DNA of 64,000 nucleotides from Metopolophium dirhodum (GCF_019925205.1 NC_083560.1:146216526-146280525); one strand, 5' to 3'. Positions 33,229-44,579 are shown, numbered from the stretch's first letter. The notes: generated by a model from the letters alone, not told the origin. A program made the numbers and translations.

Positions 33229-34084
33229 TTTGTTTTTACACTTTTAGAAACTTAGTTCACTAAGACAATAACAGTCAATAGAAACTAGCATTTATTTGCA
33301 AGAAATCAGAATGAATTATGTATAACAGATACAGACTATAATACTAAAATATTTTACTGTAAGATGGGACACATATATTTCAGGAATAAACCTGCATAAT
33401 CCTGTTTGCAAAATCTTTCCTTTACAGACTATAGTACTAGTACTACCTATACACTATACAGGCATAATATTTTAATTGGGATATCATGTTAACTTTAGTT
33501 CACTGCTGTAAATAATATAACAGCCCAAAACCCCTAACAAAACCTCAGACAAATTTGATTATATTTTAATTAAGTGATAATTTTAATATGAAACAATAAA
33601 AATAAATAAATACACATTTTTAATGCTCAAAATATTTTTATTTACTAATAATTAATAATAATATATAAGCACTATACAAATACAATTAAATAATTAGTAT
33701 AAGCCACAAACGGCACAAACTATAACATGATACACATATACAATTTAAATATGTACTTATTCAATATCAATTAGTGGGAAAGAAATCTATGTACACTAAA
33801 ATAATTTGTAGGTACCTACTAAGTACGAACACGTTGATATTTAAACATAAACATTTTAACACATAAGATGCTTAGGCAATTTGAGAACCAAAACCATCCA
33901 TCAGGTACCTATCTATTACTAGGCACTAGTTATTTAAAATTTTAAAATATAAATATAAGAATATAACAGGAAAATAGGATAAATCAGAACTGGTACCATC
34001 CCTGGAATACAGTCAGTAACATAATAACAATTGATGCTTTGGATGAACAAAAATAACAGTAACAGTTATTATTTTCACTGTTAT
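33229..34084. other. AT-rich region without recognised genes
   Basis: No supported coding frames or clear repeats. Probably the 5' flank of the ZBED-type hAT and old intergenic DNA. Confidence 0.45.
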
Positions 34085-34192
34085 TTTATTTGTAACTATA
34101 AAACGAAGACTCCCGGGTTTGGCGACTTGCGGCTACAACCACGGACCTCACATTAGCGCTGTGCGCTAGTCGTGAGCCGCGGAGCTTCACGG
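34085..34192 (-). repeat. Possible tRNA-derived SINE head
   Basis: A short GC-rich block in AT-rich DNA. On the minus strand it contains CTAGCGCACAGCGCTAATG, like a pol III A box, and GGTTGTAGCC, a poor match to a B box, about 30 bases further. It directly abuts the hAT terminus at 34193. Weak evidence. Confidence 0.25.
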
Positions 34193-34300
34193 TAGGGGTG
34201 GGAATTTATCGATAGTTAACACCATCGATATTTTTCGATAGTACTGGTTCGTATCATCGATAGTTAACGATAGTTATCGATAGTTAATTATTTTGTACTA
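34193..34300. repeat. hAT left terminus with TATCGATAG subterminal repeats
   Basis: Starts TAGGGGTGGGAA and is followed by four or five ATCGATAG motifs in alternating orientation. The right end at 46834 has the same terminus in inverse orientation and the same ATCGATAG repeats, so the two may be the ends of one element. An exact 8-bp duplication is not present. Confidence 0.55.
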
Positions 34301-34498
34301 ATGAACTAATTAATTTGTAAAATAAAATTGGGCAGCGTACATTTGTTTACCATTGAAAATAAAACAAGAATTAATGAATGTAGAAATATGAAGGTTGTAA
34401 TGTTCTCGACAGCTTGGTACCTACTATCGTAGTTCTAATAGTAGATAAGTGGCTGCCGAGATATTATCGTTGCGGGTCGCAGACAATTTGTTTGATGT

Positions 34499-35101
34499 TG
34501 TAGTCGTGGTTGATAATAAATAAAAGACAATTGTTGTTTTATTGTGAATTTTATTATATTGTTGATAATTTTTCTAAGTCCAAAATATGCTCGTACAGAG
34601 TGGCGTGAAGGTGCTTGCACTAATGGGTGGTAGTACACGTCTGAAAACAGGCCGATTCGGGCTCCCTTATATATGAAGTTCCCCGTACCCCCTGCCTATA
34701 GATACTGTATCTCGGCTCACGGATGTGATGTGTGTGACCAGCGTTCCGGCCCACGCATTTTATGACTTCCTTATATTTCTACGTATTGCTAAAAATGCTA
34801 ATCTATGATTCAATTGAATAATCATTCTACTCTTTTATGTTTCTATATTGAACTTTGTCGCGTACCGCGTCGTAATTAAATTAACCATTATTTTATATTT
34901 TTATATTTGAATATTGTCGTACACAGGACTCCCCGAGTAATTATATTATTCAGTGAGCCTGTCTTCTCATACTAAACAGTAGGAAATCCTATTTCCGTTT
35001 CTAATATCCGATTTATGCCGAATTACAGTATAGCTAATCTATAGTATAGTATAATTACTATTATATTACAATGGTGTTGTTAAGTAGTAACTGGCTTACT
35101 A
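34499..35101 (-). repeat. 3' LTR of errantivirus B (603 bp)
   Basis: On the plus strand it starts TGTAGT and ends ACTACA, a 6-bp inverted repeat identical to that of LTR A. On its internal side (35102 onward) the minus strand reads a purine tract, AAAGGGGGAGA, directly before the LTR. Flanked on the left by ATGT; no partner can be checked because the other end is lost. Confidence 0.7.
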
Positions 35102-35845
35102 CATCTCCCCCTTTAAAAGTTGATTTTTATCGTCTAAAATGAGAAAAATTAACTCAAACTTCCTCCGTTAGTTCAAGCACTTTCCTATGATTACAAATTT
35201 TACATATATCTATTATTACATTACATTCAATTATTACATGTTTACATTTTATGTTTTACATTAAATACATCATTATAATCATATGGTACATTTCACCATA
35301 TTAATTATTATTGACAGAATACAGATTATGATTCACAATATTACAGTATATATTTTGCTTATTATCTAGGTTAGTATCTTATGTGATTAACAATATATTC
35401 TTTTTTTTTGTGTTTTTGTTTACATCAATAATCTTATCTTAGTGTTAATATAATATGTGTAATAATATTTTAATATAACATGAATTCTTAAAATCTATTA
35501 CAATATATTTTTTTTTTCCGTGCAATATATATATATATGATAAAATAGTGGTGTTTACTATATTTTATTTTCCATTACCATGTTAATTATATTTTAAATA
35601 AATTAGATTAATATATTTCTTATTCCATCACCATGTTATTTACACCAATATATGCTAATATGTTCCTAACTTTCTTTTTTTTTTCATTCTACGTTTACGT
35701 TTGCTTCTATATATATATTTTCCATTAATCGCTATATCATTATATTTTATGCCTAGTTAATATTACTATCCCTATACTGTAATTAGATTGTATCTTTTTA
35801 CTACAGGTCCAGACCAACAATAAACTATTGTATTCAAGTTTTATT
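35102..35845 (-). other. 3' non-coding region of errantivirus B
   Basis: Very AT-rich, with no frame of note. It contains the polypurine tract next to the LTR. It is interrupted at 35849 by the DNA transposon and resumes at 40508-40656. Confidence 0.5.
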
Positions 35846-36099
35846 ACATGAGGGGCGACAATGCAAAACGTTCTATTTCCATTTTTTGTTTTTTCCAGAA
35901 ACATTGATTTTCTATAGTAGCTTATCAAAAAATCATAGTAAAAACCTTAAGTATTCAAAAATTACATAAAAAAAAACTGAACCTACTTATGATATTTTTT
36001 TATATTTAAATTTAAGTTTTGGTAAATTTAAACGTCATTTCATAAAGTGAATCGTGCCAAAATGTACTATTTCCACCACTTAGTTCGTTTTGTCAAAAT

Positions 36100-36160
36100 T
36101 CAATGGAAATAGTACGTTTTGGCCATATTTCATCATAACGTACTATTTCCATTAAATAGT
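36100..36160. repeat. Left subterminal repeats of the 4.66-kb element
   Basis: Copies of GGAAATAGTACGTTTTG and its complement; more copies lie at 36060 and in the terminus itself. Such subterminal repeats usually bind the transposase. Confidence 0.6.
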
Positions 36161-37004
36161 ACATTTTGATATAATTTAAAGATTAAAGGTAGTTAGATAT
36201 ATTTTTTATTAGCTATTTTTTTTAACAAAACGACCTAGAATTTTATTTTTCATAATCAACTATTTCATGAAAAAACCAAATATACTCCATACTTATTTTT
36301 TTTTCTGGTAAATTGCTATAATATTTTGTATTATATTTATAAATAATAAAACCTTATTTTATAATCATTAAAAACAAAGTCCATAATCATACAAATAAAA
36401 ATAAAAATAACACATAGGTATTAGATACTTTAATTTTAACATAGTTTATTTACTTTTTTATTAACAATAACACCTTTTTTTAAAACAAAATAACATTTTT
36501 ATTCATAACAATTTTTTAGTTTGCAGTCTTTGCTCTTAAAAACTAGTCTTTTTCTAGTATTATTTTATCACAAAATATAAACAAAAAAAGCTTATTTTAG
36601 GTATATAGGTATATTAGAAAAATAAATTCATAGTACATTATACAAATAAAAACAAATAATAATTTAATAAAATAAAAACAACTTATTATTAAGCATAGTA
36701 TTTTCCCTTAAATAATAACATCTAATGAGTTTGAATAAAATAACATAGTATATGGTTTTACTATAGGTAAAATTAAATTTGTTATTAAATATATGAAATT
36801 AAAACAAATATCAATAAATTTAACTTATTTTATACATATTAAAAAAAAATTCATAGTACATTATAAAAATAAAAACAAAATAATAAATTAATAAAATAAA
36901 AACAACTTATTATTAAGCATAGTAAAATATTCTCTTTAATAATAACACCAAATGAATTTGAATAAAATAACATAGTATGGGAGAATCGACACATTATTTT
37001 GAAT

Positions 37005-39132
37005 TTATTCATTATCCTCTTCATAATAATGAATATCTTCATCTGAAGGATCATCATTATTATAAAAAATGTCTTCATAAAATTCTTGAGCGTCTTCTGG
37101 TATTGTGAAAAATTTTAAACGTTTTTTGACATCATTTTGCTTTGGGAGTTTGACATAATTTGTTTTTGGTAAGATTTTTATATTATTAAATAATTTACTT
37201 ATATCAGAATGTCTTTTAATAACTTCAAATTCTTCATAAGCTCCAGCATATGTTTTGGAAACACTAATACTTGAATTTTTGCCTTTTAAATAAGAATACA
37301 CCTTTTGCTCAGTAGATTTAAAATCTATTTTAGTCTTAACAACTGTTTTGACTGCACTTTTAATGTCATATATTTTAAAATCTTTACCATATGCATTAAC
37401 AGTGCAAAAGTTCTTAAAAATTTCAAAATACTGATTTGGTGACAGAATAGTTTCCTTTTTTCTTAAAACCTGTTCTATTCGACCAAAGACTCGGTCGGGT
37501 GGCATATAACTGTGTCCCCTTACAGGAAATATATGATTGATTTGAGTAAATACAGTTGCTTTGTAATTTATGTAATACAACAATGTAATCATTGTAAATT
37601 GGTTTTTATTTTGGCCTGAGCAAGAATCTGAAAATAAATTTAATATAGTAGGTGGTGATTCACTTGTTTTTAATCGATTTTCCAATGATTCCAAAAAATG
37701 TATCAGTGCTGAACAAACTTCATTTGGGCCACGTCCACTTTCAGTTTCATTCCATGAGTACAAAATGCAGTTTTCTCGTTTTTGATTTGAATCAGATATA
37801 ACAAATGTCAAATTATAAAGCCAGACTTGGCGACTGTAAAATACATCAGTCACAGACAACTTTGGTAAAGGTTGGGTTTGCATCATATCAAATGAGCAAG
37901 ATATTTCCCCAGGAGTTTCTGTTTTTAATGGTTCAAAAAAACGCTTAGCTTTTCTCTTATGTAAGGTTAATTCTAACATTAACTCACATTTTTTGTCAAT
38001 ATCTTCTTCAGTTTGAATTTTAATTTTTTGTTCCATACAATAACTGCAGGTTGTCTTGGCGTGGATGTCCAAAACTTATGTTAAACTTTGTAGTAAATAT
38101 TTTCTGATATTTACTCAAAGAAGCAGTTTGTTTTTTTTCTAATTTTATTTTCTCATACCAATTTTCCCACATATACTTAATAAAATATGTAGGTGGTAAA
38201 TAGCTTCGGCCAGTATCCTTACGTGTATGATGACTTTTTCTGCATTTGAACGCTTTAATATGTTCTTTTATTGAATCTGTTATTTCATATTGAATTAAAT
38301 CAACACGAATACCACCTCTTTTTTCAGTAGGACTAGAATGATTTTGTTTGAATGTTTTACTTATTATATTTAATCGTCTTCTAGTTATTGATGTAACAGA
38401 AGAAATTGCATCAAGACAAACTGGTATTAAATTACCTCTTATTTGTGGTATAAAGTATTTCACAACCATACGATGAGATCTATTAGTTTTTTTACGGTCA
38501 GTTCGTTTGACATCACTTACAGTCATCATTGTAATTAGAAATTTATCCTGTTCAATTTTTGTAGTTAATTTACACAAATTATGTTTAAAATCAGTCAAGT
38601 CTTCTTCTGATAGTTCACTAACTCTACATACATTTTTCATTATCATTTCAGTATGATTACATTTTAATTCCAATTCTCTTGGTATAATATTTCTTTGTAA
38701 TTGTTTTTCTTTTCTTTTATTTTGAATTTTTCTCTTTCTACCTCCATTAGTTTCAGTTATAGGATCAATATATTCTGGATCATTATTTATTGATACATTT
38801 GATACTGATTCCATCAAAGGAAGAAAATCAGTATTTTCTAAAATCAAATTAGCATCAACTGTTGATGTATTTGGTTCAATTAATATTTGATTAGTTAATA
38901 TTCTTTCTGTATATAAATTTAATGGTCTAAAATCAGTCTCAGCATCTTTAGTGGTAATGTTATTATTATTTTGAAACAGTTCTGTATTCATGCATGATGT
39001 ATTTGTTTCATTAGAGATCTCAATCAATACTGTATTATTTACTATTTTTTCTTCAATATTTAGAGGCTGTACATCTGTAATTATTTCAACATCCATGTCT
39101 TCAATATTTAGGTTTGGTACAGAATAGTTCAA
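37005..39132 (-). pseudogene. Transposase of the 4.66-kb element, one frameshift from open
   Basis: Two overlapping frames, 39132-38020 and 38072-37005, join at a run where one extra A (near 38045-38050) shifts the frame; otherwise about 700 residues are open. N-terminal half: acidic low-complexity start, then a Cys/His-poor basic domain with VSDVKRTDRKKTNRSHRMVV. Second half: CSYCMEQ finger-like pair, VTDVFYSRQVWLYNLTFV, SWNETESGRGPNEVCSALIH and LFSDSCSGQNKNQF, an RNase H-like DDE fold pattern seen in many uncharacterised insect proteins (DUF7869 type). Its position at the centre of an element with TIRs shows it is the transposase. Confidence 0.72.
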
Positions 39133-40109
39133 ATCAGCAGTTTCCTAAATTTAGTTATTATTATAATATTAAATATATTTCTTTAAATATAATATATTAA
39201 CTTAATATTTAATGTGTAAAAAAAAAAATTAATACAAATAATATTGTATTAGAATTATTATTATAATACTTAAAGATTTTAATTGTAAATATAATCTATT
39301 AGATATTTAGGTTTACCAATAACAATATATTATATAATTTAAATTTTCTACCCTAATAATAAAAATATATAGAATTCAATAGATTTTAGTTAAATTTTAT
39401 AGCATAATCTTAATTATTTGATAAATTGGACCAACCATAGTAAGTTATAGTAAATAATAATATAAATAAAATAAAACATAACAGCTATGATACAAAATCA
39501 AAAGAACTAGGTATTTTTATTATTAAATAGTATTTAAAGTAATACATAAGTATACAGTATTTACCTACTGTTCAATGATTTAACAATATAATAATTAAAA
39601 GTCTTACATAAATAAAGTTGTAAACCAATAAATTAATTTTTTCATACCTCTAACCACCTTGAAACTTTTTTAATGGATTCATTAATATCCATTTCTTCTT
39701 TAGTTTTGACTAGTTTGAGTATCATTTTTATTTTTGTTTAAACCACATGCGGCCATTTTAATGGTTCTAGAGTTGAACATTTTAAATACCTACTAATAAA
39801 ACATTAATAAAATGTCTCGTAAAATGTACATGCAATTATTAGTAGGTAATTAAAACAAATAACAATGAACCAGTACAGAGAATGAGAGAACAGTAGATGA
39901 ATTGTATTATCATAATACTATGATAGTCATCATACAAACTTTTGGAGGGAAATAATTTGTGATAACATTCAACACCAAGACTTATACTGAATTTTTTCAG
40001 TTGCACCAACTAGTAAATAAAATAAAATAATGTAGTCCCATATTATATCACCATGAAATAATTAAAGAATAATTAATTCAAATTGAAATGTCAACTTCAC
40101 CTTTTACTC

Positions 40110-40490
40110 TTGGAAATAGTACGTTTTGCAAATAATTAATTTAGTATAGCTACATTTTAACATGGGAAATATAACGTTTTGCTTCAATCTGGAAATAGTA
40201 CGTTCTGCACATAATTTAAAAAATAGTACGTTTTGCTTTAATAATTATTAAATTTACACTAAATAGCATGGAAAATAGTACGTTTTGATGTAATTTGGAA
40301 ATAGTTCTTTTTGAAACGATTTTAGCGATGGAAATGGTTCGTTATGCAGAAATCATGAAACTTTATGATCAAATATGCACTGGAAATAGTACGTTTTGGT
40401 CAAATCTGAACACGCCATTCGATTCCGCGTGGTTTTTACTATCAGAAATGATGTATAACTCAATTTTGATATTTTTGGCAATAGCACGTT
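40110..40490. repeat. Right subterminal repeats of the 4.66-kb element
   Basis: At least seven copies of GGAAATAGTACGTTTTG, some with one or two changes (about 40116, 40194, 40222, 40272, 40303, 40381), spaced irregularly. All point the same way, towards the right end. Confidence 0.65.
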
Positions 40491-40656
40491 TTGCATTGTC
40501 GCCCCTCACATGATCAAGACTAGTATTAAATCGATTCTATTCTATTCTATTTTCGTAATGATCTCATCTTGCTAATTGAACCCGTGTCGCCAGAGTGTGC
40601 TGCAAATCAAGCATCCTCCCGCGACACTGGCTAAACTAATAAGATTTTGTAATTTC

Positions 40657-41325
40657 TTATTGTGATTTATCATGGCCATTTGGTCCCTTGGTGATCCCGT
40701 TAAAAAAAATCTGTAAATTTGTAAATCTCACATCAGTCTTTGGGTCGTGAGCGTATGTTATTTTATGTTTTTGTGTACATACGCCGCTATGCGCTTCCGT
40801 TAAATTCAATAGCCTACCCCTTTTCTGGATTCTACCTACATTAAATTCGAAAATTCTTTCAGTTATTTTTCCCCTCAATTTTTCTAATATCATGTAGAAG
40901 TCCCCATCGAAATTCAAATCATAGCATCTGATATTTAGAACTTCTATGTGTCCTAACCCTAGTCTACTTAAAATATTCCTATCGTATGATCCCCCAAACA
41001 ATACCACTACATTTATCTTATCTCCACGCAAAATATAATTTTTTATGAATTCTGGTGTTAGGTTATTTAATTTCGAATTCAGACTTTTGTTAAGTTGCGC
41101 TAAACAGGTCGTCTCCACTTCCTTTTTGTTGTGAAAAATCCGCCTTATCGATTTCTCTGCCAACTGTGTTTCACGAACAGTCATAACTCTCATCTGTTCG
41201 TGGAGTGGCAGGAGAAGCGGTTTCCCCTCGAGCTTACGAATTTTACATTTGTTTAGGCTGTTTGAGATTGCTCCTGATATTAGTACAATGTCTGTTCTCC
41301 TCATATTGGTAAATTCGAAATCCAT
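40657..41325 (-). CDS. DnaQ-like (DEDDh) exonuclease ORF downstream of env
   Basis: A 222-residue uninterrupted frame. It starts MDFEFTNMRRTDIVLISGA, matching the ExoI motif (Asp-X-Glu) of DEDD exonucleases. VVVLFGGSYDRNIL (residues about 123-136) fits ExoII with its Asp. ITYAHDPKTDVRFTNLQI near residue 190-207 fits ExoIII of the DEDDh type, His four residues before Asp. Families with this fold remove nucleotides 3' to 5' from DNA or RNA. It lies 203 bp after env, on the same strand, and before the non-coding region and 3' LTR of element B, so it looks like a fourth ORF of this retroelement. Absence of stops while pol and gag are broken is notable. Motif assignment is by eye; activity not shown. 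Confidence 0.65.
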   Translation of the reverse strand: MDFEFTNMRRTDIVLISGAISNSLNKCKIRKLEGKPLLLPLHEQMRVMTVRETQLAEKSIRRIFHNKKEVETTCLAQLNKSLNSKLNNLTPEFIKNYILRGDKINVVVLFGGSYDRNILSRLGLGHIEVLNIRCYDLNFDGDFYMILEKLRGKITERIFEFNVGRIQKRGRLLNLTEAHSGVCTQKHKITYAHDPKTDVRFTNLQIFFNGITKGPNGHDKSQ

Positions 41326-41473
41326 GACAACGAACTTGACTTCCCTTCTAATTCATGTCATTATTAACTTACAATTAGTGTGTTTTATTCTAATTTACTA
41401 TTTCTAACTACATGTGTAATTATTTTCTATAAAGTTTCTAATACTTTCTACATATATATTCTAATCATATAAC

Positions 41474-41490
41474 AACCTAACCTAACCTAA
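41474..41490 (-). repeat. Three TTAGG units
   Basis: AACCTAACCTAACCTAA, i.e. three units of the insect telomere repeat TTAGG on the minus strand, between env and the exonuclease ORF. Too short to mean much by itself. Confidence 0.6.
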
Positions 41491-41528
41491 TTATATATAT
41501 ATTCTATCAAAATATTATTTTTTTTTGG

Positions 41529-43199
41529 TTATTTTATTTGAGGTGGTACATCCTCCCCTCCGAGTATATTTTGCTCGTCTACCTTATTAAACTTTTGTTC
41601 AACTTTGATATTATCCGTACAGAGTTTACTTCTACCTAATCGTACCATTTCATATTGTGGACGTCGCAACGTAGTAAGCCTACATTTATACGTTATGTAT
41701 ATAAAAATGATTAACATGACCGAGAATACTATCAAGCCCAATGTTAAATAAAATAAATAGTTACGCGTATCGCTTACTTCTAACTGTCCTGATTGTGTTA
41801 ATATTTCATTGTCGATTTGTTGTTGCACTTTATCTAACGATTGTACTATTTCGTGTATTTTTTCGAGTTTATGTGAATCTTGGTTAACCATTATCTTAGG
41901 TAGGTTCATACTCTTTATTCTCTCGGATACTTTAAATGATATTTTTCCCTGTCCTACTTCCGGTATAAAGTTAACATAGTGTTTTGATTTTATTTCTTGT
42001 GTCGGATTTAAAATGATATCGTTTCCGTACGCTCTGCATTTTGAGCTTAACCAAATTAATCCTTGCTTCCGTATTTTTGTAATATATGGTTCCAAGTTTT
42101 CCCTACACGCAATAGTCAATGTTTCACCCTTTGTTGTGTATATCCAGGTGTTTGCATGTTTTAATTTATAAAATATGTCTTTCGATAATACTAGGACTCC
42201 CGTCTCGCATGTTTCTGGCAAGACATCCGGATTTTTGAATAAAGCTATCTCACATGGATTTTTGTTGTTCGAGTGAACGACTGGTGAAAACTCTGGACAT
42301 ATTATGAATATTTCTGTTTCCGTACAATGTAAAAGCTGAGTTTCTGTGAACGTGGTATATTGTTCCCTATTCTTTGTAATCGCTACATATTGGAATTCCG
42401 GTTTTAAAACAATACTATGATTTTTATTCTTTATTCCGTTTATCATTGTTTCGACCGGCTGTGGTATTGGAAGTATTCTGAACAACGTGAGCTCCAATTC
42501 GGTAACCAGCGGAAGTTTTATTACGAATACTATTTGACTATCCTTATAGAACACTGCCATTTTTGTAATTTTACTTAATTCGTAGATTTCATTCGGATTT
42601 GTGCCCATAGGCAAATTTAAATTAATAGGTAAAGTTAACTTAATTTGCGTTAAATGATCTGCCATTTCTCGTGGTGTCATTAAGCTTGGGTGTATTACCC
42701 CTGTCCTAGCCACAGTTATAATAGCACCTATCGATTGCGTTTCCATTGAATATTGCGATAACAGTGCTGTGAATATACCATGTATTTTATTTGATAAAAC
42801 TAATGCTTCTAACGTGTTTGTTTTGTTAATTACTTCGTTTATTATATCTTTTTTATTAACTAATTCATTGTATAATTTATTTATTTCATCCGATGTGGTA
42901 CTAATCCCCTTTACAGTAGATTTAACTACCGTAGTTTGGTCTTTAAGTATGTGTAACATGCGTTCATTAGTTCGTTCTATTTTACCTATTTCCTCTACCG
43001 ATTCTTTTGCACATTCTTCATCACATACCCCGAATAATGTTTTCATGGCCGAACCTACGAAATTTATTAGACCCCGCCTTTTCCTACTTGTGTACGTGGT
43101 TGTTTCCGATTGTTCGGTGTACTTACCTCCGCTTTTGAATTTTACGACGTCGCCTAAATCTTTATGAGATTTTAATTGCTTGTCTCTACCAAATCTCAT
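41529..43199 (-). CDS. env: Errantivirus B envelope protein, N-terminally replaced by pol-derived sequence
   Basis: A 556-residue frame of the same F-like Env family as element A. The first 27 or so residues match pol of element C (compare LKSHKDLGDVVKF), so the env frame is joined in-frame to pol sequence and lacks its normal N-terminus and signal. A furin-type site SRKRR is followed by a fusion-peptide-like GLINFVGSAMKTLFG. Later come IGAIITVARTGVIHPSLMTP, ectodomain cysteines, and a transmembrane stretch near residues 485-510 (YLTLGLIVFSVMLIIFIYI). The C-terminus overlaps a purine tract, GGAGGGGAGGATG, at the place where the LTR starts in element A. Open, but unlikely to reach the membrane as it stands. 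Confidence 0.82.
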   Translation of the reverse strand: MRFGRDKQLKSHKDLGDVVKFKSGGKYTEQSETTTYTSRKRRGLINFVGSAMKTLFGVCDEECAKESVEEIGKIERTNERMLHILKDQTTVVKSTVKGISTTSDEINKLYNELVNKKDIINEVINKTNTLEALVLSNKIHGIFTALLSQYSMETQSIGAIITVARTGVIHPSLMTPREMADHLTQIKLTLPINLNLPMGTNPNEIYELSKITKMAVFYKDSQIVFVIKLPLVTELELTLFRILPIPQPVETMINGIKNKNHSIVLKPEFQYVAITKNREQYTTFTETQLLHCTETEIFIICPEFSPVVHSNNKNPCEIALFKNPDVLPETCETGVLVLSKDIFYKLKHANTWIYTTKGETLTIACRENLEPYITKIRKQGLIWLSSKCRAYGNDIILNPTQEIKSKHYVNFIPEVGQGKISFKVSERIKSMNLPKIMVNQDSHKLEKIHEIVQSLDKVQQQIDNEILTQSGQLEVSDTRNYLFYLTLGLIVFSVMLIIFIYITYKCRLTTLRRPQYEMVRLGRSKLCTDNIKVEQKFNKVDEQNILGGEDVPPQIK

Positions 43200-43208
43200 T
43201 TTTAATTC

Positions 43209-44480
43209 GTAATTAATACCTGATCGAAAATTATAATATTTTTCAATTTCAGATACTATGTGGTACTCCGACGGACTATTTATTAGTTCGCCGTGTACTT
43301 CTTTAACGTCTTTATTAGATATTAACTAATATATACTCGCCAAACATTCTAGTTCCGTTGCCGAATAATTACATTCCGCCCTATTTAAAGTTCTAGAACT
43401 GTAAGCTATTGGTAAATCCGATCCTATTTTACCTTGAGATAATATTGCACCTAGCGCCCTACCGCTAGCGTCTGTCGTTAGTATAAATTGTTTTGTAAAA
43501 TCCGGATATTGTAGAATTGGTTCTGAACATAATATTTCTTTTAATTTATCGAAAGCTTTTTGACAGTCTTCGTCCCAATTGAACCTTACGTCTTTTCTTA
43601 ATAATTTCACTATTGGATTAGCAATAGCACTATAGTTTTCTATGAATTTTCTATAATACCCACTAAGTCCTAAAAAACTTTTTATTTGTTTAACGTTTTT
43701 AGGAACCGGAAAATCTTTTACAGATTTAACTTTTGCTTGGTCCGGTTTGATTCCTTCGTCACTAATTACATGACCTAAAAATAAACATTCCCGTTGTAAA
43801 AAACTACATTTGTCCGGTTCTATTTTTAGATTGTGTATACGTAATCTCTCGAATACGTTTATTAATTTTTCATTGTGGTCTTGTAAATTTTTAGCATACA
43901 CTATTATGTCATCCAGGTATACTAAACACTTCATTCCTATTAACCCTGATAACACGTTTGTCATCATTTTTTGAAATGTCGCCGGAACTTAGACCCATAA
44001 CTAATCGTTTAAATTGATAATGCCCTTGTCCCGTTGAAAATGCCGTAAGTTCTTTTGATTCTTTAGCCAAGGGTACCTGAAAATACCCCGATTTCAAGTC
44101 TATCAAACTGAACAGTTGACATTGTCCTAATTGGTCTAATATTTCCGTTATATTTGGTAATGGGTGAAATTCATTTAAAGTTACTTCATTAAGTGCCCTA
44201 AAATCGATAACTATTCTGAATTTTTGTTTCCCCGAGGCGTCCTCCTTCTTTTTGACTAATATTAATGGTGCGTTAAACGGACTCATTGATCTTTCTATAA
44301 TTTCATCTTTCATCATTTGACCTATTTGTTTTTCTATCTCCGGTTGTTGTGAAAACGGTAAACGATATGGTTTTTTATAAATCGGTTTCAAATCCTTAGG
44401 AACCTTTATTACGTGTTCTGCTGCCGTAGTACACGTAAGATTATCCCCTTCTAAATAGAAAATGTCCGCGTAATTGGAGT
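43209..44480 (-). pseudogene. pol: Errantivirus B pol: RT and part of RNase H, deleted
   Basis: Gypsy-type RT: RLPFSQQPEIEKQIG, RIVIDFRALNEVTLNEFHPL, SLIDLKSGYFQVPL, then LVYLDDIIVYAKN with the YLDD catalytic box, and the early RNase H ILTTDASGRALGAILSQG. A frameshift lies near 43980. Coding breaks at LECLASIY (43326), then skips about 100 residues to VKEVHGELINSPSEYHIV. The integrase is entirely absent. The 5' end stops at about 44480. Confidence 0.82.
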
Positions 44481-44579
44481 TAAAAAAAAAAAAAAATGAT
44501 TTAAAATAATATAAAAATTATAAAATAGTTACTTTCTTTTTGGTTTAAAAATCAACATATTATCAATATTAATTTCTTA

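Larger units (their letters stand above)
35850..40507 (-). mobile_element. 4,658-bp DNA transposon with 4-bp target duplication (Sola-like?)
   Basis: Inverted termini of about 33 bp begin GAGGGGCGACAATGCAAAACG. They are flanked by ACAT at 35846-35849 and 40508-40511. Inside the ends are many copies of GGAAATAGTACGTTTTG in both orientations (three or more in 36060-36160, seven or so in 40110-40490). One gene, on the minus strand, fills the centre. Four-base duplications fit the Sola superfamily among others; the assignment is open. Confidence 0.82.
34499..44480 (-). mobile_element. Errantivirus B: pol, env, exonuclease ORF, 3' LTR; 5' end lost
   Basis: On the minus strand, from right to left: truncated pol (44480-43209), env (43199-41529), a DnaQ-like exonuclease ORF (41325-40657), a non-coding region, a purine tract and a 3' LTR (35101-34499). 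A 4.66-kb DNA transposon is inserted at 35850-40507. The 5' LTR, gag and protease are missing beyond 44480. Attribution of everything to one element rests on shared strand, order and contiguity once the inserted transposon is removed. Confidence 0.65.

Noticed and set aside
34085..34192. Genuine tRNA gene
   Set aside because: Only an A-box-like stretch is good; at most a SINE head.
41474..41490. Telomere or telomere-associated element
   Set aside because: Only three TTAGG units and no TRAS/SART-type insertion next to them.
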